The notes under the pieces are model-generated. The model was not told the DNA's origin, ran no database searches, and was given only the letters and a program-made list of their open reading frames with translations. 64,000 nucleotides of DNA from Sulfuricurvum sp. (GTDB lineage: Bacteria; Campylobacterota; Campylobacteria; Campylobacterales; Sulfurimonadaceae): assembly GCA_030696775.1 (NCBI GenBank), contig JAUYRN010000032.1:17973-81972 (forward strand). Direction: 5' to 3'. Position 1 is the stretch's first letter; the number at the start of each line of letters is the position of its first letter. Made by a program: the position numbers and the translations under genes. Of this stretch, positions 33,031 to 42,520 are shown piece by piece.

Positions 33031-33294
33031 ATGAAATTTGAATATGATAGCATCAAAAGTGAAGTAAACAAACAAAAGCACGGTATTGACTTCGATGAGG
33101 CTCAAAAACTGTGGCATGATGAAAATTTGCTTGAAGCTCCTTTGAATTTCCCTGACGAAATACGTTTTTTGTGTATTGGGAAAATCGAGGAGAAGCACTG
33201 GTCTGCTATCATAACCTATAGAACAGATGTAATTCGAATTATTTCCGTGAGACGATCACGGTACGTGGAGGTAGATTATTATGAAAACAGCTAA
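33031..33294 (+). CDS. brnT: BrnT-family toxin (type II toxin-antitoxin)
   Basis: An 87-residue RelE-like mRNA-interfering toxin. The family signature is clear: FEYDSIKSEVNKQKHGIDFDEAQKLW at the start (pattern FxWDxxKxxxNxxKHGI), RFLCIGKIEEKHWSAIITYR in the core and IRIISVRRSRYVEVDYYE at the end, which carries the catalytic Arg/Tyr region. It looks intact. The toxin gene precedes and overlaps the antitoxin gene by 14 bases, the usual brnTA order. Confidence 0.9.
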   Translation: MKFEYDSIKSEVNKQKHGIDFDEAQKLWHDENLLEAPLNFPDEIRFLCIGKIEEKHWSAIITYRTDVIRIISVRRSRYVEVDYYENS

Positions 33295-33508
33295 AGAGTT
33301 TGACGAAGCATTTGATAACGGAGAAGATATATCCGAGTTTGTCGATTGGTCTGCGTCGCGTCGTCCTAATTTGGAACAAAAACGGGTGAATCTCGATTTA
33401 CCAATATGGATGATCGAGAGACTCGATTATGAAGCCAAACGACTCGGTGTTGCTCGACAAGCGATAATGAAAATGTTTTTAGCGCAACATTTAGAAAAAG
33501 CAAGTTGA
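33281..33508 (+). CDS. brnA: BrnA-family antitoxin
   Basis: A 75-residue antitoxin that neutralises BrnT and represses the operon. The N-terminus is acidic (EFDEAFDNGEDISEFVDW) and the C-terminal half is a ribbon-helix-helix DNA-binding fold (KRVNLDLPIWMIERLDYEAKRLGVARQAIMK). Translation is coupled to brnT by the overlap. It sits among genes for potassium transport, with no functional link visible. Confidence 0.88.
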   Translation: MKTAKEFDEAFDNGEDISEFVDWSASRRPNLEQKRVNLDLPIWMIERLDYEAKRLGVARQAIMKMFLAQHLEKAS

Positions 33509-33539
33509 CAATCTCTCATGTTACAAAGCGATTGTGGAG

Positions 33540-33965
33540 TTATACTTCATTAGTTTTTATTGAATTTTTGTTGCAGTATTCATCTGGAGATGTAACTTTT
33601 GCCAAAAATCTAAGGACAAACAAAAATACCAAAACACCACTAAAAATAAGTATATGATAATTGGTGCTACTTGCAAATACATCAAAAATACTATTGAACT
33701 GCTCTTTATTTATTTTCACAACATTTACAATAAATTCTCTAAGAGCTAAAATAATAAAAATATCTATCAAGCTTCTAAGTTTTACCCTATTTTCATAAAT
33801 AAAACCTATTAAAACCCTTACAATTTCTAAAAGTATCATAAAATAAAGTGCATAAATAATAAGTTCAACAATTAAGCCAAAAATAGAAGCTATTAAAAGT
33901 AGTGCACCCGCTAAAAAAACCTCTAAATACAATCTATTTTGAAAAAACATTTTTAATTTTTCCAT
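33540..33965 (-). CDS. PsiE-like small membrane protein
   Basis: A 141-residue protein with four predicted membrane helices and the look of the phosphate-starvation-inducible PsiE family (LIDIFIILALREFIVNVV in the middle). The role of the family is not known. The gene is markedly AT-rich compared with the kdp genes on its right and stands alone, downstream of kdpE on the same strand. The C-terminal tail (TSPDEYCNKNSIKTNEV) is polar. Confidence 0.65.
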   Translation of the reverse strand: MEKLKMFFQNRLYLEVFLAGALLLIASIFGLIVELIIYALYFMILLEIVRVLIGFIYENRVKLRSLIDIFIILALREFIVNVVKINKEQFNSIFDVFASSTNYHILIFSGVLVFLFVLRFLAKVTSPDEYCNKNSIKTNEV

Positions 33966-34089
33966 AATTCTCCAAAGTTAAAAAATTTAAATCGCAGTAA
34001 TTATAGTTTTTTTCGTGTCAGGTAAATCTCAGGAAGATTAGTAAAAGAATAAAGAAAATATTAAAAAGAAAGAAAAGGGGAGAATAATC

Positions 34090-34779
34090 CTACGAAAGAG
34101 GTTCATTCATCCGATACCCCATCCCCGACTCGGTGACGATATACTGCGGAATAGAGGGATTCTCTTCGATTTTTTTACGAAGTTGCGCCATAAAAACACG
34201 TAGATAATGGGTCTCTTTTTCGTACCCTCTCCCCCAAACGTTTTCAAGGACAAAGGTATGGGTCAGAATTTTGCCCCTGTTTTTAGCAAACAACGCCAAT
34301 AACTCAAACTCTTTTTTCGTCAGTTTAATCGGTTTAGAATCGAGAGTAACCGTTTTGTTTACTAAATTGATGGAAAGTTTTCCGATCATAATTTCACTGC
34401 TTAAAGATTCATCTTTTTCACCAACACGTCGTGACAATGCTTTTATCCGTGCGATCAGTTCGCCAATACTGAAAGGTTTTGTCAAATAATCATCTGCCCC
34501 CATCTCCAATGCTTCAATCTTTTCACTCTCAATGTCACGTGCACTGACAACAATAATCGGTACATCACTGAACATTTTAGCTTCTTTGATGAACTTTTTG
34601 CCGTCTCCATCAGGGAGACCTAGATCAAGAAGCACCAATGAGATAGGATTTTGAGAAAGTGCAACAAGACCTGATTTTATTGAGTCTGCTTTTATCAGTT
34701 CATATCCTGCTGCACCCAACGAAATACTCAGCATTTTTTGGATTCCGCTGTCATCCTCAACCAATAAAATATTTGCCAT
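34090..34779 (-). CDS. kdpE: Response regulator KdpE
   Basis: Activates the kdp operon when phosphorylated by KdpD. The 229-residue protein has a receiver (LLVEDDSGIQ, LVLLDLGLPDGDG with phospho-Asp, YLTKPFS Lys) and a winged-helix domain (LTKKEFELLALF, ETHYLRVFMAQLRKKIE, VTESGMGYRM). It starts three bases after the kdpD stop. A related regulator lies at 30184. Confidence 0.93.
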   Translation of the reverse strand: MANILLVEDDSGIQKMLSISLGAAGYELIKADSIKSGLVALSQNPISLVLLDLGLPDGDGKKFIKEAKMFSDVPIIVVSARDIESEKIEALEMGADDYLTKPFSIGELIARIKALSRRVGEKDESLSSEIMIGKLSINLVNKTVTLDSKPIKLTKKEFELLALFAKNRGKILTHTFVLENVWGRGYEKETHYLRVFMAQLRKKIEENPSIPQYIVTESGMGYRMNEPLS

Positions 34780-34782
34780 TTT

Positions 34783-37464
34783 TTATCCTTCTTCTGTATT
34801 CATTTGTGAATCATTTGAGTCGATTGGGAGGGTAATCGTCAATACAAATTCACCATAGCGTTTCGTTGCATTGATAGTCCCCTTATGCGCTTGTATGATT
34901 CCTTTTATAATTGAGAGTCCAAGACCGGAGCCTTTGATTTTAGCCGAAATTTCAGCCCGATAAAATTTATCAAATATATTGCCTAATTCAGACCCCTCAA
35001 TATCGCTAGGGTTAGAAACCGTAATCAAGAGGCTAGAACCCCGTTGCACAGCATGAACTTTGATTTCACCGGCTTTTGAGTATTTTAACGCATTATCAAA
35101 GAGATTGAGGAAGGCTTGCTCTAACAATGAAAAATCCCCTTTAATCGGTGAAGAATCAACATCAAAGCTAAAGGTCACATCTTCACGAGGATGCTGTTTT
35201 AATGCTTTTTGATAGGCATTTCCAAAAATATCTTCTACATCGCACCAATCTTTTTTCAGATGGATCAATCCGTTTTCAAGTCGTGCAAAATCCAAAAGAT
35301 TTTTAAGTATCCGCTCCATCTCTAAAGCGCTCTCTTCGATATTTTCCAACAACTGTTTTTCGGACACATCGGAGATAATTACCTCGGGAGTGTTGATCGT
35401 ACTCACCGATCCTAAAATCGCAGCCAATGGAGTTTTGAGTTCATGATAGACGGAGTTAAACAGCACCGATGTCAATTTTTCAGAGGCTTCCACCAATTTA
35501 ATATGCTGATTTTGTCGAAACAGACCTATACGCCATAATGAAACGGCAAAGGTGTTCATAAAAGCAGACAACAACTCATAAGTAGGAGCGTCCAATATCG
35601 GTAACTCAACTGCAACAACGGCTACGGTTTTATCAAATGCCTTGGAAGGAAAATAGGTCATTTCCACATTGGGCAGAGTGTTAGTGAATTTTCCGGCACT
35701 TTCACCGTTACGGTAAACCCACTGAGTACATGCCAAATCATTGGGAGGTAGGCGGTACACGGCACACTCATCACTGCTAAACATCTCACTGTTCACAATC
35801 GCTGAAACGATTTTGAGTTGATCCGATTCATCAGGGATAAAGACAATTGTTTTTGAATCGAAAATAGCGTGAAGTTTTTCAACGGCAAATCGTGAAGCAT
35901 CCTCCTCATTTTCAAAATCTCCTAATTTGGAACTTAGTTCATACAGTCGTCGAAATCGTGTTTCTTCATTTTTAATCGCTTTATTTTTTGCTTTGATCCC
36001 ATCGGAGAGTTTTCCAGAAGTGTAGCCGACAATCAAAAAGATGATAAACGAAAGGGTATAGCGAAGATCATTCACACTAAATGTATAGAACGGCTCAATA
36101 AATAAAAAATCAAACAGCAATACCCCAATCAGTGCCGTAAAAAAAGAGTACGTCACCCCATAGCGAACGGCGGTAAAAAGGGTTAATAAAAGATACAACA
36201 GTGTGATGTTCACAATTCCCAGCAAATCTTTGCCTAAGAACGAGATCCCTGTGATAGCGATTAACATTGCTAGTGAGTTCAGATAATAACGAAGATTATC
36301 GTTCATCTCTTCAAAGGGTTTAATTTGTTCAAATAAGGAGGGGTGCTTTTTTTCAAACGGAACGACATCAATGATACATTTAGGTTTTCGATCCATCACA
36401 CTTTGTGTCAGATTAGGAAACAATAAACCAAAAAATCGGCTTTTAGGTCGTGTCATCACCAACTCGGTTATCCCATACTCTTCGACCGACTCGATCACCG
36501 CATCAGTTTTGTCTCCTGATATTTTTGAGATGATGGTAGCTCCAAGACGTTCAGCAAGACGGATATGTTTGCGTATCTGAGCACTTTTTTGAGCGTTTCC
36601 GGGAGCATCGGAAGTGATTTGAAGTGCTATGAAATCGGCTTTTAATGAATCACTCAGCCGTTTAGCATAGCGAACGGCATCCATCGACTCTTCGTGATGA
36701 TCGATGCAGACCATGACCGTGTTGGTTTGAACCCGTCTACCATCACGTTTGGCAACCGAATATTCGTTGAGCTCATCGCTTACTTTGAGCGCTGCTTTAC
36801 GGAGGGTGAGTTCGCGTAGTTTGCTCAAATTTTGTTCGGTAAAGAAATTATTGAGTGCGGATTCGACACGATTTTGGGGATAGATTTTACCGTTTTTGAG
36901 CCGCTCAATTAGTTCGTCGGGCGGTGTGTCGATAAGTCGGAACGTATCCACCCGCTCCAAAATGCTATCGGGAACCGTTTCGACTACCCGTACGTTCGTG
37001 AGTGAATAGACGATGTCATTAAGACTCTCGATGTGTTGGATGTTCATTGTCGAAATAACATCAATACCGTGCGAGAGAATTTCAAGGACATCCTGATACC
37101 GTTTTTCGTAGCTGGAACCATGGGTATTGCTGTGCGCCAATTCGTCGATGAGTACCACTTCAGGGTCACGTTTGAGGATGGCATCCACATCCACTTCGCC
37201 AAATTCCGCTCCGCCATAACGGATTTTTTTGCTAGGAATAACTTCCAACCCCTCGACTAATGATTCGGTTTCCTCGCGCCCATGCACTTCGAGATACCCG
37301 ACCACCACATCAATACCGCTTTGTTGGAGTTGACGCCCTTTTAAGAGCATAGCGTAGGTTTTACCGACTCCAGCAGCGGCACCGAGATAGAGGATAAAAT
37401 TTCCCTCTTCGGCTTTTTGTATCTCTTCGAGGAGCCTTTCGGCCTTAGATTTTAACTTTTCCAA
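34783..37464 (-). CDS. kdpD: Sensor histidine kinase KdpD
   Basis: Full-length 893-residue potassium/osmotic sensor kinase. Order: KdpD N-domain with Walker A GAAAGVGKTYAM and Walker B VVLIDELAHSN (about 25-230), a universal-stress-protein domain (about 250-370), four membrane helices (about 395-495), a GAF-like domain, then the kinase: VYHELKTPLAAILGS, DNALKYSKAGE and GSGLGLSIIKGIIQAHKG. The start codon is a TTG at 37464, overlapping kdpC by 20 bases; no ATG fits the conserved N-terminus. All kinase boxes are intact, so it should be active. Confidence 0.93.
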   Translation of the reverse strand: MEKLKSKAERLLEEIQKAEEGNFILYLGAAAGVGKTYAMLLKGRQLQQSGIDVVVGYLEVHGREETESLVEGLEVIPSKKIRYGGAEFGEVDVDAILKRDPEVVLIDELAHSNTHGSSYEKRYQDVLEILSHGIDVISTMNIQHIESLNDIVYSLTNVRVVETVPDSILERVDTFRLIDTPPDELIERLKNGKIYPQNRVESALNNFFTEQNLSKLRELTLRKAALKVSDELNEYSVAKRDGRRVQTNTVMVCIDHHEESMDAVRYAKRLSDSLKADFIALQITSDAPGNAQKSAQIRKHIRLAERLGATIISKISGDKTDAVIESVEEYGITELVMTRPKSRFFGLLFPNLTQSVMDRKPKCIIDVVPFEKKHPSLFEQIKPFEEMNDNLRYYLNSLAMLIAITGISFLGKDLLGIVNITLLYLLLTLFTAVRYGVTYSFFTALIGVLLFDFLFIEPFYTFSVNDLRYTLSFIIFLIVGYTSGKLSDGIKAKNKAIKNEETRFRRLYELSSKLGDFENEEDASRFAVEKLHAIFDSKTIVFIPDESDQLKIVSAIVNSEMFSSDECAVYRLPPNDLACTQWVYRNGESAGKFTNTLPNVEMTYFPSKAFDKTVAVVAVELPILDAPTYELLSAFMNTFAVSLWRIGLFRQNQHIKLVEASEKLTSVLFNSVYHELKTPLAAILGSVSTINTPEVIISDVSEKQLLENIEESALEMERILKNLLDFARLENGLIHLKKDWCDVEDIFGNAYQKALKQHPREDVTFSFDVDSSPIKGDFSLLEQAFLNLFDNALKYSKAGEIKVHAVQRGSSLLITVSNPSDIEGSELGNIFDKFYRAEISAKIKGSGLGLSIIKGIIQAHKGTINATKRYGEFVLTITLPIDSNDSQMNTEEG

Positions 37465-38035
37465 ATTCTCTGTCTAATGTTAAATTTATCGTTACGACAT
37501 TTACTTTTTCTTCCCCTATAATACCCCAATACGCCTTTTGAGTATTTTTATGAAGGACATCTATTACTTTGGATTCTTCAATTCCACGTGATAAAGCTAC
37601 CCGTTTAGCCTGAATCGTTGCATTCGTCACAGTGATGTGAGGATCAAGCCCGCTTCCACTCGTTGTCACCGCATCCATAGGGACTTTTTGTGAAACACTC
37701 AAGTTGTTTTCGGCACGATACGCTTCAACCCGCCCTTTAACCGCATCGTGGAGTTTTTGGCTGGTGTAGCCTAAATTTGATCCGCTCGATGACGTACCAT
37801 CATACCCATCCGCTCCGGCTGCTGAGGGGCGCGGGTGAAAGTACTGAGGCTGGGTAAAATTTTGGGCTATCAATGTTGAAGCTATAGGCATTTTGCCTTC
37901 ATACACCAAAGAACCTTTCGCTTGGTCTGCAAACACACCAGCTCCGATTGCGTTTATCGTCAATGGATACGCAAGAGCACAGATGACCGTCAAGCCACTA
38001 AACAAGAGTACCGATTTTTCTAATTCTTTAAACAT
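37445..38035 (-). CDS. kdpC: Potassium-transporting ATPase subunit KdpC
   Basis: Small single-span subunit that aids ATP binding by KdpB. The 196-residue protein has one N-terminal membrane helix (LEKSVLLFSGLTVICALAYP), FTQPQYFHPRPSAA, and GLDPHITVTNATIQAKRVA, all typical of KdpC. I start at the ATG at 38035, preceded by AAGGAG, which itself begins at the kdpB stop codon. Its end overlaps the kdpD start. Confidence 0.94.
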   Translation of the reverse strand: MFKELEKSVLLFSGLTVICALAYPLTINAIGAGVFADQAKGSLVYEGKMPIASTLIAQNFTQPQYFHPRPSAAGADGYDGTSSSGSNLGYTSQKLHDAVKGRVEAYRAENNLSVSQKVPMDAVTTSGSGLDPHITVTNATIQAKRVALSRGIEESKVIDVLHKNTQKAYWGIIGEEKVNVVTINLTLDREFGKVKI

Positions 38036-38045
38036 CTTTTTCTCC

Positions 38046-40067
38046 TTATGCCATACCAAGGGCGCTAATCACCATATCGATGAGTTTGATCCCGATAAAC
38101 GGGGTAATAATCCCCCCTAAACCGTAAATCGCGAGATTACGACGCAATGCCGCCTCTTCGCTTTGGGCTTTAAATGCCGCACCTCGTAATGCAACAGGTA
38201 TTAGTGCCACAAGAATAAGGGCATTAAAAATAACCGCCGAGAGGATCGCACTTTTCGGACTCGCTAAATCCATAATATTGAGCACCGCAAGCGATGGGAA
38301 AATAATCACAGCCAAAGCCGGAATGACCGCAAAATATTTCGCCACGTCATTGGCAATACTAAACGTCGTCAATGCTCCGCGCGTCGAGAGGAGCTGTTTA
38401 CCCACTTCGACGATTTCAAGCAGTTTTGTAGGGCTGCTATCGAGGTCGATCATGTTCGCCGCCTCTTTTGCCGACTGTGTCCCGCTGTTCATAGCCAATC
38501 CCACATCGGCTTGCGCCAATGCCGGAGCGTCATTAGTACCATCCCCCGTCATGGCGACGAGATGCCCCTCTTTTTGATACTGTTGAATCAAACGAATTTT
38601 AGTCTCAGGAGTCGCTTCCGCTACAAAATCATCTACTCCCGCTTCCGCCGCAATCGCTGCTGCCGTGAGAGGGTTGTCTCCGGTAATCATCACCGTTTTG
38701 ATCCCCATAAGACGCAACTCGGCAAACTTGGCTTTAATCCCCGGTTTGACAATATCTTTGAGCATCACAACACCCAAAACTCTGCCATTGACCGCTATGA
38801 CGAGGGGAGTAGCCCCCTCTTTTGCGATTTTTTCACAAATACTTCGACACTGCGTATCGAGCATTCCCTCGTACAGTTCAACAAATGCCGCAATCGAATC
38901 CATCGCCCCTTTTCGGATATGGACATCTCCGATGTTCACACCACTTAGGCGAGTATCGGCACTAAAAGCAATCCATGTCTCTTCTCCAACAAGCGTAATC
39001 GGCTTGGCATCCATACTGCTAGCAAGTGTAACAATACTCCGTCCCTCTGGGGTCTCATCCGCTTGAGAGGAGAGTATCGCATACGAGAGTAGTTCGCTTT
39101 TACTGACACCGTTTACGGTAAAAAATTCACTCGCCATACGGTTTCCGAAGGTAATTGTTCCTGTTTTGTCAAGCAACAATACCGAAATATCCCCCGCCGT
39201 TTCGACCGCTTTACCACTGGTAGCAATGACGTTTTTACGCAACAATCGATCCATTCCCGCAATCCCGATAGCACTGAGCAGTCCGCCGATGGTAGTCGGG
39301 ATAAGACAGACAAACAACGCTACGAGAACGAGGAGTGAAAAGGAACTGTTAAAATAGCCTACCAACGGTTGCAACGTAGCGACCGCGAGCAAAAAGATCA
39401 GGCTAAACCCGATAAGAATTAAACTCAGAGCAATTTCATTAGGTGTTTTTTGACGTTTAGCCCCCTCGACCAATAAAATCATTTTATCGAGAAAACTCTC
39501 ACCCTTCGCCGCCGTTACACGAATTTTAATCCAGTCGGAAAGTACCGAAGTACCCCCTGTAACCGAACTACGATCCCCACCGCTTTCACGGATGACGGGA
39601 GCAGATTCTCCGGTAATCGCACTCTCGTTAACACTAGCGACTCCTTCGATCACTTCACCATCGATTGGGATCAACTCACCCGCTTTGACGATGACCACAT
39701 CTCCCTTAACCAAGAAAGAAGCATCAACGTATTCTGCTTTATCTCCAATCAAACGGTTAGCTTTCAAGTCGCTTTGCGTTTGACGTAAACTCGATGCTTG
39801 CGCTTTTCCTCGCCCCTCTGCCAACGCTTCGGCGAAGTTGGCGAAAAGAACGGTAAACCACAGCCAAAATAAGAGCTGTAGATTAAACCAAAAATCCGCA
39901 GGATCAAAATGTCCAGTAAAAAAGAGAACCGTACAAAACGCTGAGCTGAGCGTCACGGCAAAGATAACCGGATTTTTGATCTGATGTTTCGGATTGAGGC
40001 GAATAAACGACTCTTTCAAGGCTTCTTTAAATATTTCATTGTTATTAATTTCAATTGCTTTTTTCAT
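38046..40067 (-). CDS. kdpB: Potassium-transporting P-type ATPase KdpB
   Basis: ATP-hydrolysing subunit of the high-affinity K+ pump. The 673-residue P-type ATPase shows the phosphorylation site [10 protein letters not shown], the actuator loop [14 protein letters not shown], the K-binding region and the hinge [21 protein letters not shown], and seven or so membrane helices. A ten-base gap separates it from kdpA. G+C is high here (32 and 34 of 60 bases in two sampled lines). Confidence 0.96.
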   Translation of the reverse strand: MKKAIEINNNEIFKEALKESFIRLNPKHQIKNPVIFAVTLSSAFCTVLFFTGHFDPADFWFNLQLLFWLWFTVLFANFAEALAEGRGKAQASSLRQTQSDLKANRLIGDKAEYVDASFLVKGDVVIVKAGELIPIDGEVIEGVASVNESAITGESAPVIRESGGDRSSVTGGTSVLSDWIKIRVTAAKGESFLDKMILLVEGAKRQKTPNEIALSLILIGFSLIFLLAVATLQPLVGYFNSSFSLLVLVALFVCLIPTTIGGLLSAIGIAGMDRLLRKNVIATSGKAVETAGDISVLLLDKTGTITFGNRMASEFFTVNGVSKSELLSYAILSSQADETPEGRSIVTLASSMDAKPITLVGEETWIAFSADTRLSGVNIGDVHIRKGAMDSIAAFVELYEGMLDTQCRSICEKIAKEGATPLVIAVNGRVLGVVMLKDIVKPGIKAKFAELRLMGIKTVMITGDNPLTAAAIAAEAGVDDFVAEATPETKIRLIQQYQKEGHLVAMTGDGTNDAPALAQADVGLAMNSGTQSAKEAANMIDLDSSPTKLLEIVEVGKQLLSTRGALTTFSIANDVAKYFAVIPALAVIIFPSLAVLNIMDLASPKSAILSAVIFNALILVALIPVALRGAAFKAQSEEAALRRNLAIYGLGGIITPFIGIKLIDMVISALGMA

Positions 40068-40076
40068 TCTATTTCC

Positions 40077-41765
40077 TTAGAACAGCTTGCCGGATAACAT
40101 GAGGACATGCTCGGCAATCGCTGTAAACGTTAATGCTGGTAAAAAGGTCAACGCTCCCAAAATGAGGACAGTAAACGCCAAAAAGATCGTAAAAGTCATA
40201 TTGTCGCTTTTTACCGAACCCGATGAGAGGGCATACGTTTTTTTATTCGACATACTAGCCGCAATCGCGATCATCGGAATAATAACGCCGAAGCGTCCGA
40301 TGAACATCGCTATGGCCAATGTCACATTGTAAAACGGTGTATTGGCCGTAAGTCCGGCAAATGCACTTCCGTTATTCGCCGCCGCCGAGGTGTAGGCATA
40401 GAGTATTTCTCCCAATCCATGCGGTCCTGCGTTATTTAGACCCGCCAACCCATCGGCGCAATTCGCCGCGATTGCTGAAAAGCCCAAAATAGCCGCCGAG
40501 GGGAGGAGCAACGCGATAATAACCGCCTTAATCTCATACGCTTCGATCTTTTTGCCCAAATACATAGGTGTCTTTCCGACCATCAAACCGATCATAAACA
40601 TTGAAAGCAATACATAAATCATCATCCCGTAAAACCCTGCACCGACACCACCGAAGATAACTTCTCCGACCATCATCTGAAGCATCAATACACCACCTGC
40701 AAGAGGTGAGAAACTGTCATGCATCGAATTAACCGCACCGCACGATGCAGCCGTTGTTACGGTCGCAAACAGACTCGACGCTCCCAGAGCAAATCGTACC
40801 TCTTTACCCTCCATACTAGGACCCGCTTCAACACCAAGCTGTGTCAGCATTGCATTTCCTTGCGATTCGGCATAATAAGTTGATCCCAAAGTCAAGGTAA
40901 ATAAGAGTGCCATGGCGCCAAAGATCGCTATCCCCTCTCTGCGATTTCCGGCAAACTTGCCATACGCGAAGAGCAATGCTACAGGGATTAAAAAGATCGA
41001 AAACATTTGGATGAAGTTGGTCAACTCATTTGGGTTTTCAAACGGATGAGCACTGTTGACGTTGAAAAATCCGCCGCCGTTGGTTCCCAACATTTTGATT
41101 GCTTCCTGACTCGCCACCGGTCCCATCGCAAGGGTTTGTTTTACCCCTTCAATCGTTGTTACCTCCACATAAGGGGAAAGATTTTGAATCACCCCTTGAG
41201 AGAGTAAAAAAACCGCATAAACGATAGAGAGTGGCAAAAGCAAACGCAACGTCGTTTTCGTCATATCGACGTAAAAATTTCCGATTCCTCTCCCCGTTAA
41301 ACCGCGCATCAAAGCAACGGCAATCGCAGCACCTGTTGCGGCTGAGAGGAAGTTTTGTACGCTTAGCCCCACCATTTGCGAAAAGTAGCTCATCGTACTC
41401 TCACCACCATAACTTTGCCAGTTTGTGTTCGTCACAAAACTAATCGCCGTATTGAGTGCCAAATGCCAGCTAAGATTCGGAAAGTTTTGGGGATTGAGCC
41501 AAAATCCACTTTGAAAAAAGAGGATAAAAAAGAGGATAAAAATACCGAATAGATTAAATACCATCATCGAGAGAGTATATGCTTTAAAACTCTGTGATTT
41601 TTCTGTATTGATTCCACTGATACGAAACAAAGCATTTTCTAGCGGTGAAATGACGGGATCTAGAAATGTTTTCTTTCCATCAAAAATCTTATAAACATAG
41701 TTTCCGATAAAAAATCCAAAAACAACTACTGTGAACGCGAACAATACCATATCCAATACTTCCAT
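40077..41765 (-). CDS. kdpA: Potassium-transporting ATPase subunit KdpA
   Basis: Channel-like K+-binding subunit. The 562-residue protein has about ten membrane helices and the selectivity-filter-type repeats: SFVTNTNWQSYGGE, GTNGGGFFNVNSAHPFENPN, SCGAVNSMHDSFSPLAGG and AAANNGSAFAGL. Length fits the family. GAGGAG upstream of its ATG lies in the end of kdpF, whose stop codon abuts the kdpA start. Confidence 0.96.
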   Translation of the reverse strand: MEVLDMVLFAFTVVVFGFFIGNYVYKIFDGKKTFLDPVISPLENALFRISGINTEKSQSFKAYTLSMMVFNLFGIFILFFILFFQSGFWLNPQNFPNLSWHLALNTAISFVTNTNWQSYGGESTMSYFSQMVGLSVQNFLSAATGAAIAVALMRGLTGRGIGNFYVDMTKTTLRLLLPLSIVYAVFLLSQGVIQNLSPYVEVTTIEGVKQTLAMGPVASQEAIKMLGTNGGGFFNVNSAHPFENPNELTNFIQMFSIFLIPVALLFAYGKFAGNRREGIAIFGAMALLFTLTLGSTYYAESQGNAMLTQLGVEAGPSMEGKEVRFALGASSLFATVTTAASCGAVNSMHDSFSPLAGGVLMLQMMVGEVIFGGVGAGFYGMMIYVLLSMFMIGLMVGKTPMYLGKKIEAYEIKAVIIALLLPSAAILGFSAIAANCADGLAGLNNAGPHGLGEILYAYTSAAANNGSAFAGLTANTPFYNVTLAIAMFIGRFGVIIPMIAIAASMSNKKTYALSSGSVKSDNMTFTIFLAFTVLILGALTFLPALTFTAIAEHVLMLSGKLF

Positions 41766-41867
41766 TTACAGCTCCTCAATCTTTACAAGGCTATAAATAA
41801 AGTACAGTAGCAATGAAACCGCAAGCGTTGCGCCTACAATCATATCAACCATCATCTCTAACTCCAT
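41766..41867 (-). CDS. kdpF: Potassium-transporting ATPase small subunit KdpF
   Basis: A 33-residue single-span peptide read on the minus strand: MELEMMVDMIVGATLAVSLL is the first part, followed by LYFIYSLVKIEEL. It has one hydrophobic helix and the position and size of KdpF, the lipid-like stabiliser of the KdpABC complex. Its stop codon directly precedes the kdpA ATG, and its last codons supply the kdpA ribosome site. It is too short for routine gene finders. Starts at internal Met codons are possible. Confidence 0.8.
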   Translation of the reverse strand: MELEMMVDMIVGATLAVSLLLYFIYSLVKIEEL

Positions 41868-41972
41868 TACAGAACAAATTTCAACTTTAATCATATCCCT
41901 AAAGTCGGTCAAAAAAGTCTAAAATAAAAAGGGGAAAGCATAAAAAAAATATCAAGAAAGGATAAAGAAGGA

Positions 41973-41986
41973 TTCCCCGAAGGGAA
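41973..41986 (-). terminator. UUCG-tetraloop hairpin after pgpA
   Basis: On the minus strand TTCCC-TTCG-GGGAA begins 14 bases after the pgpA stop, with a stable UUCG loop and a T-rich stretch after it. It probably ends pgpA transcription before the kdp operon. Confidence 0.65.
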
Positions 41987-41999
41987 GAGAGTGAGTTAT

Positions 42000-42512
42000 T
42001 TAGCCGATCAATCCACTTTTTAAAATGAGTTGCCACACGATGGCGGCACTGATTCCTGCGGCGAATCCGGCGAGAATGTCATCTCCCATCACTCCCAATC
42101 CCCCTTTGGTTTCGCGGTCGATGCGACCGATGAGGGAAGGTTTTTTAATATCGTAGATGCGGAAAAAGATAAAACTCAAAATGATTTGAATTGTTATTCC
42201 ATTGCTCCAGAGGGTTAAATCATTCATTGTAAATGCGATCCCCGGAGCAATAGCCAGTGCAATCCACATCCCTACCAACTCATCGATAACAATACGGCTA
42301 TCGTCATGCTCGTGTGAGGTTGCTTCATACTTATCTATACCTTTAATCGCTATGAGAGTAATGAGAACAGAGATCATAAAGAGTGTTTGTGAGCCAAAAA
42401 ACATCAAAATCGCAACACCAAAAGGGAGCGAGACCAGTGTCCCTACTGTTCCGGGAGCTTTGGGTGCATGACCACTTTTGAAGAGGGTGAGAAAAAGCCA
42501 GTTTAGTTTCAT
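42000..42512 (-). CDS. pgpA: Phosphatidylglycerophosphatase A
   Basis: Removes phosphate from phosphatidylglycerophosphate to give phosphatidylglycerol. The 170-residue membrane protein has KSGHAPKAPGTVGTLVSLP, the DDSRIVIDELVGMW acidic block and RIYDIKKPSLIGRID, all PgpA hallmarks, with four membrane helices. It lies eight bases after the ATP-sulfurylase-like gene on the same strand. Confidence 0.92.
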   Translation of the reverse strand: MKLNWLFLTLFKSGHAPKAPGTVGTLVSLPFGVAILMFFGSQTLFMISVLITLIAIKGIDKYEATSHEHDDSRIVIDELVGMWIALAIAPGIAFTMNDLTLWSNGITIQIILSFIFFRIYDIKKPSLIGRIDRETKGGLGVMGDDILAGFAAGISAAIVWQLILKSGLIG

Positions 42513-42520
42513 AATCGTTC

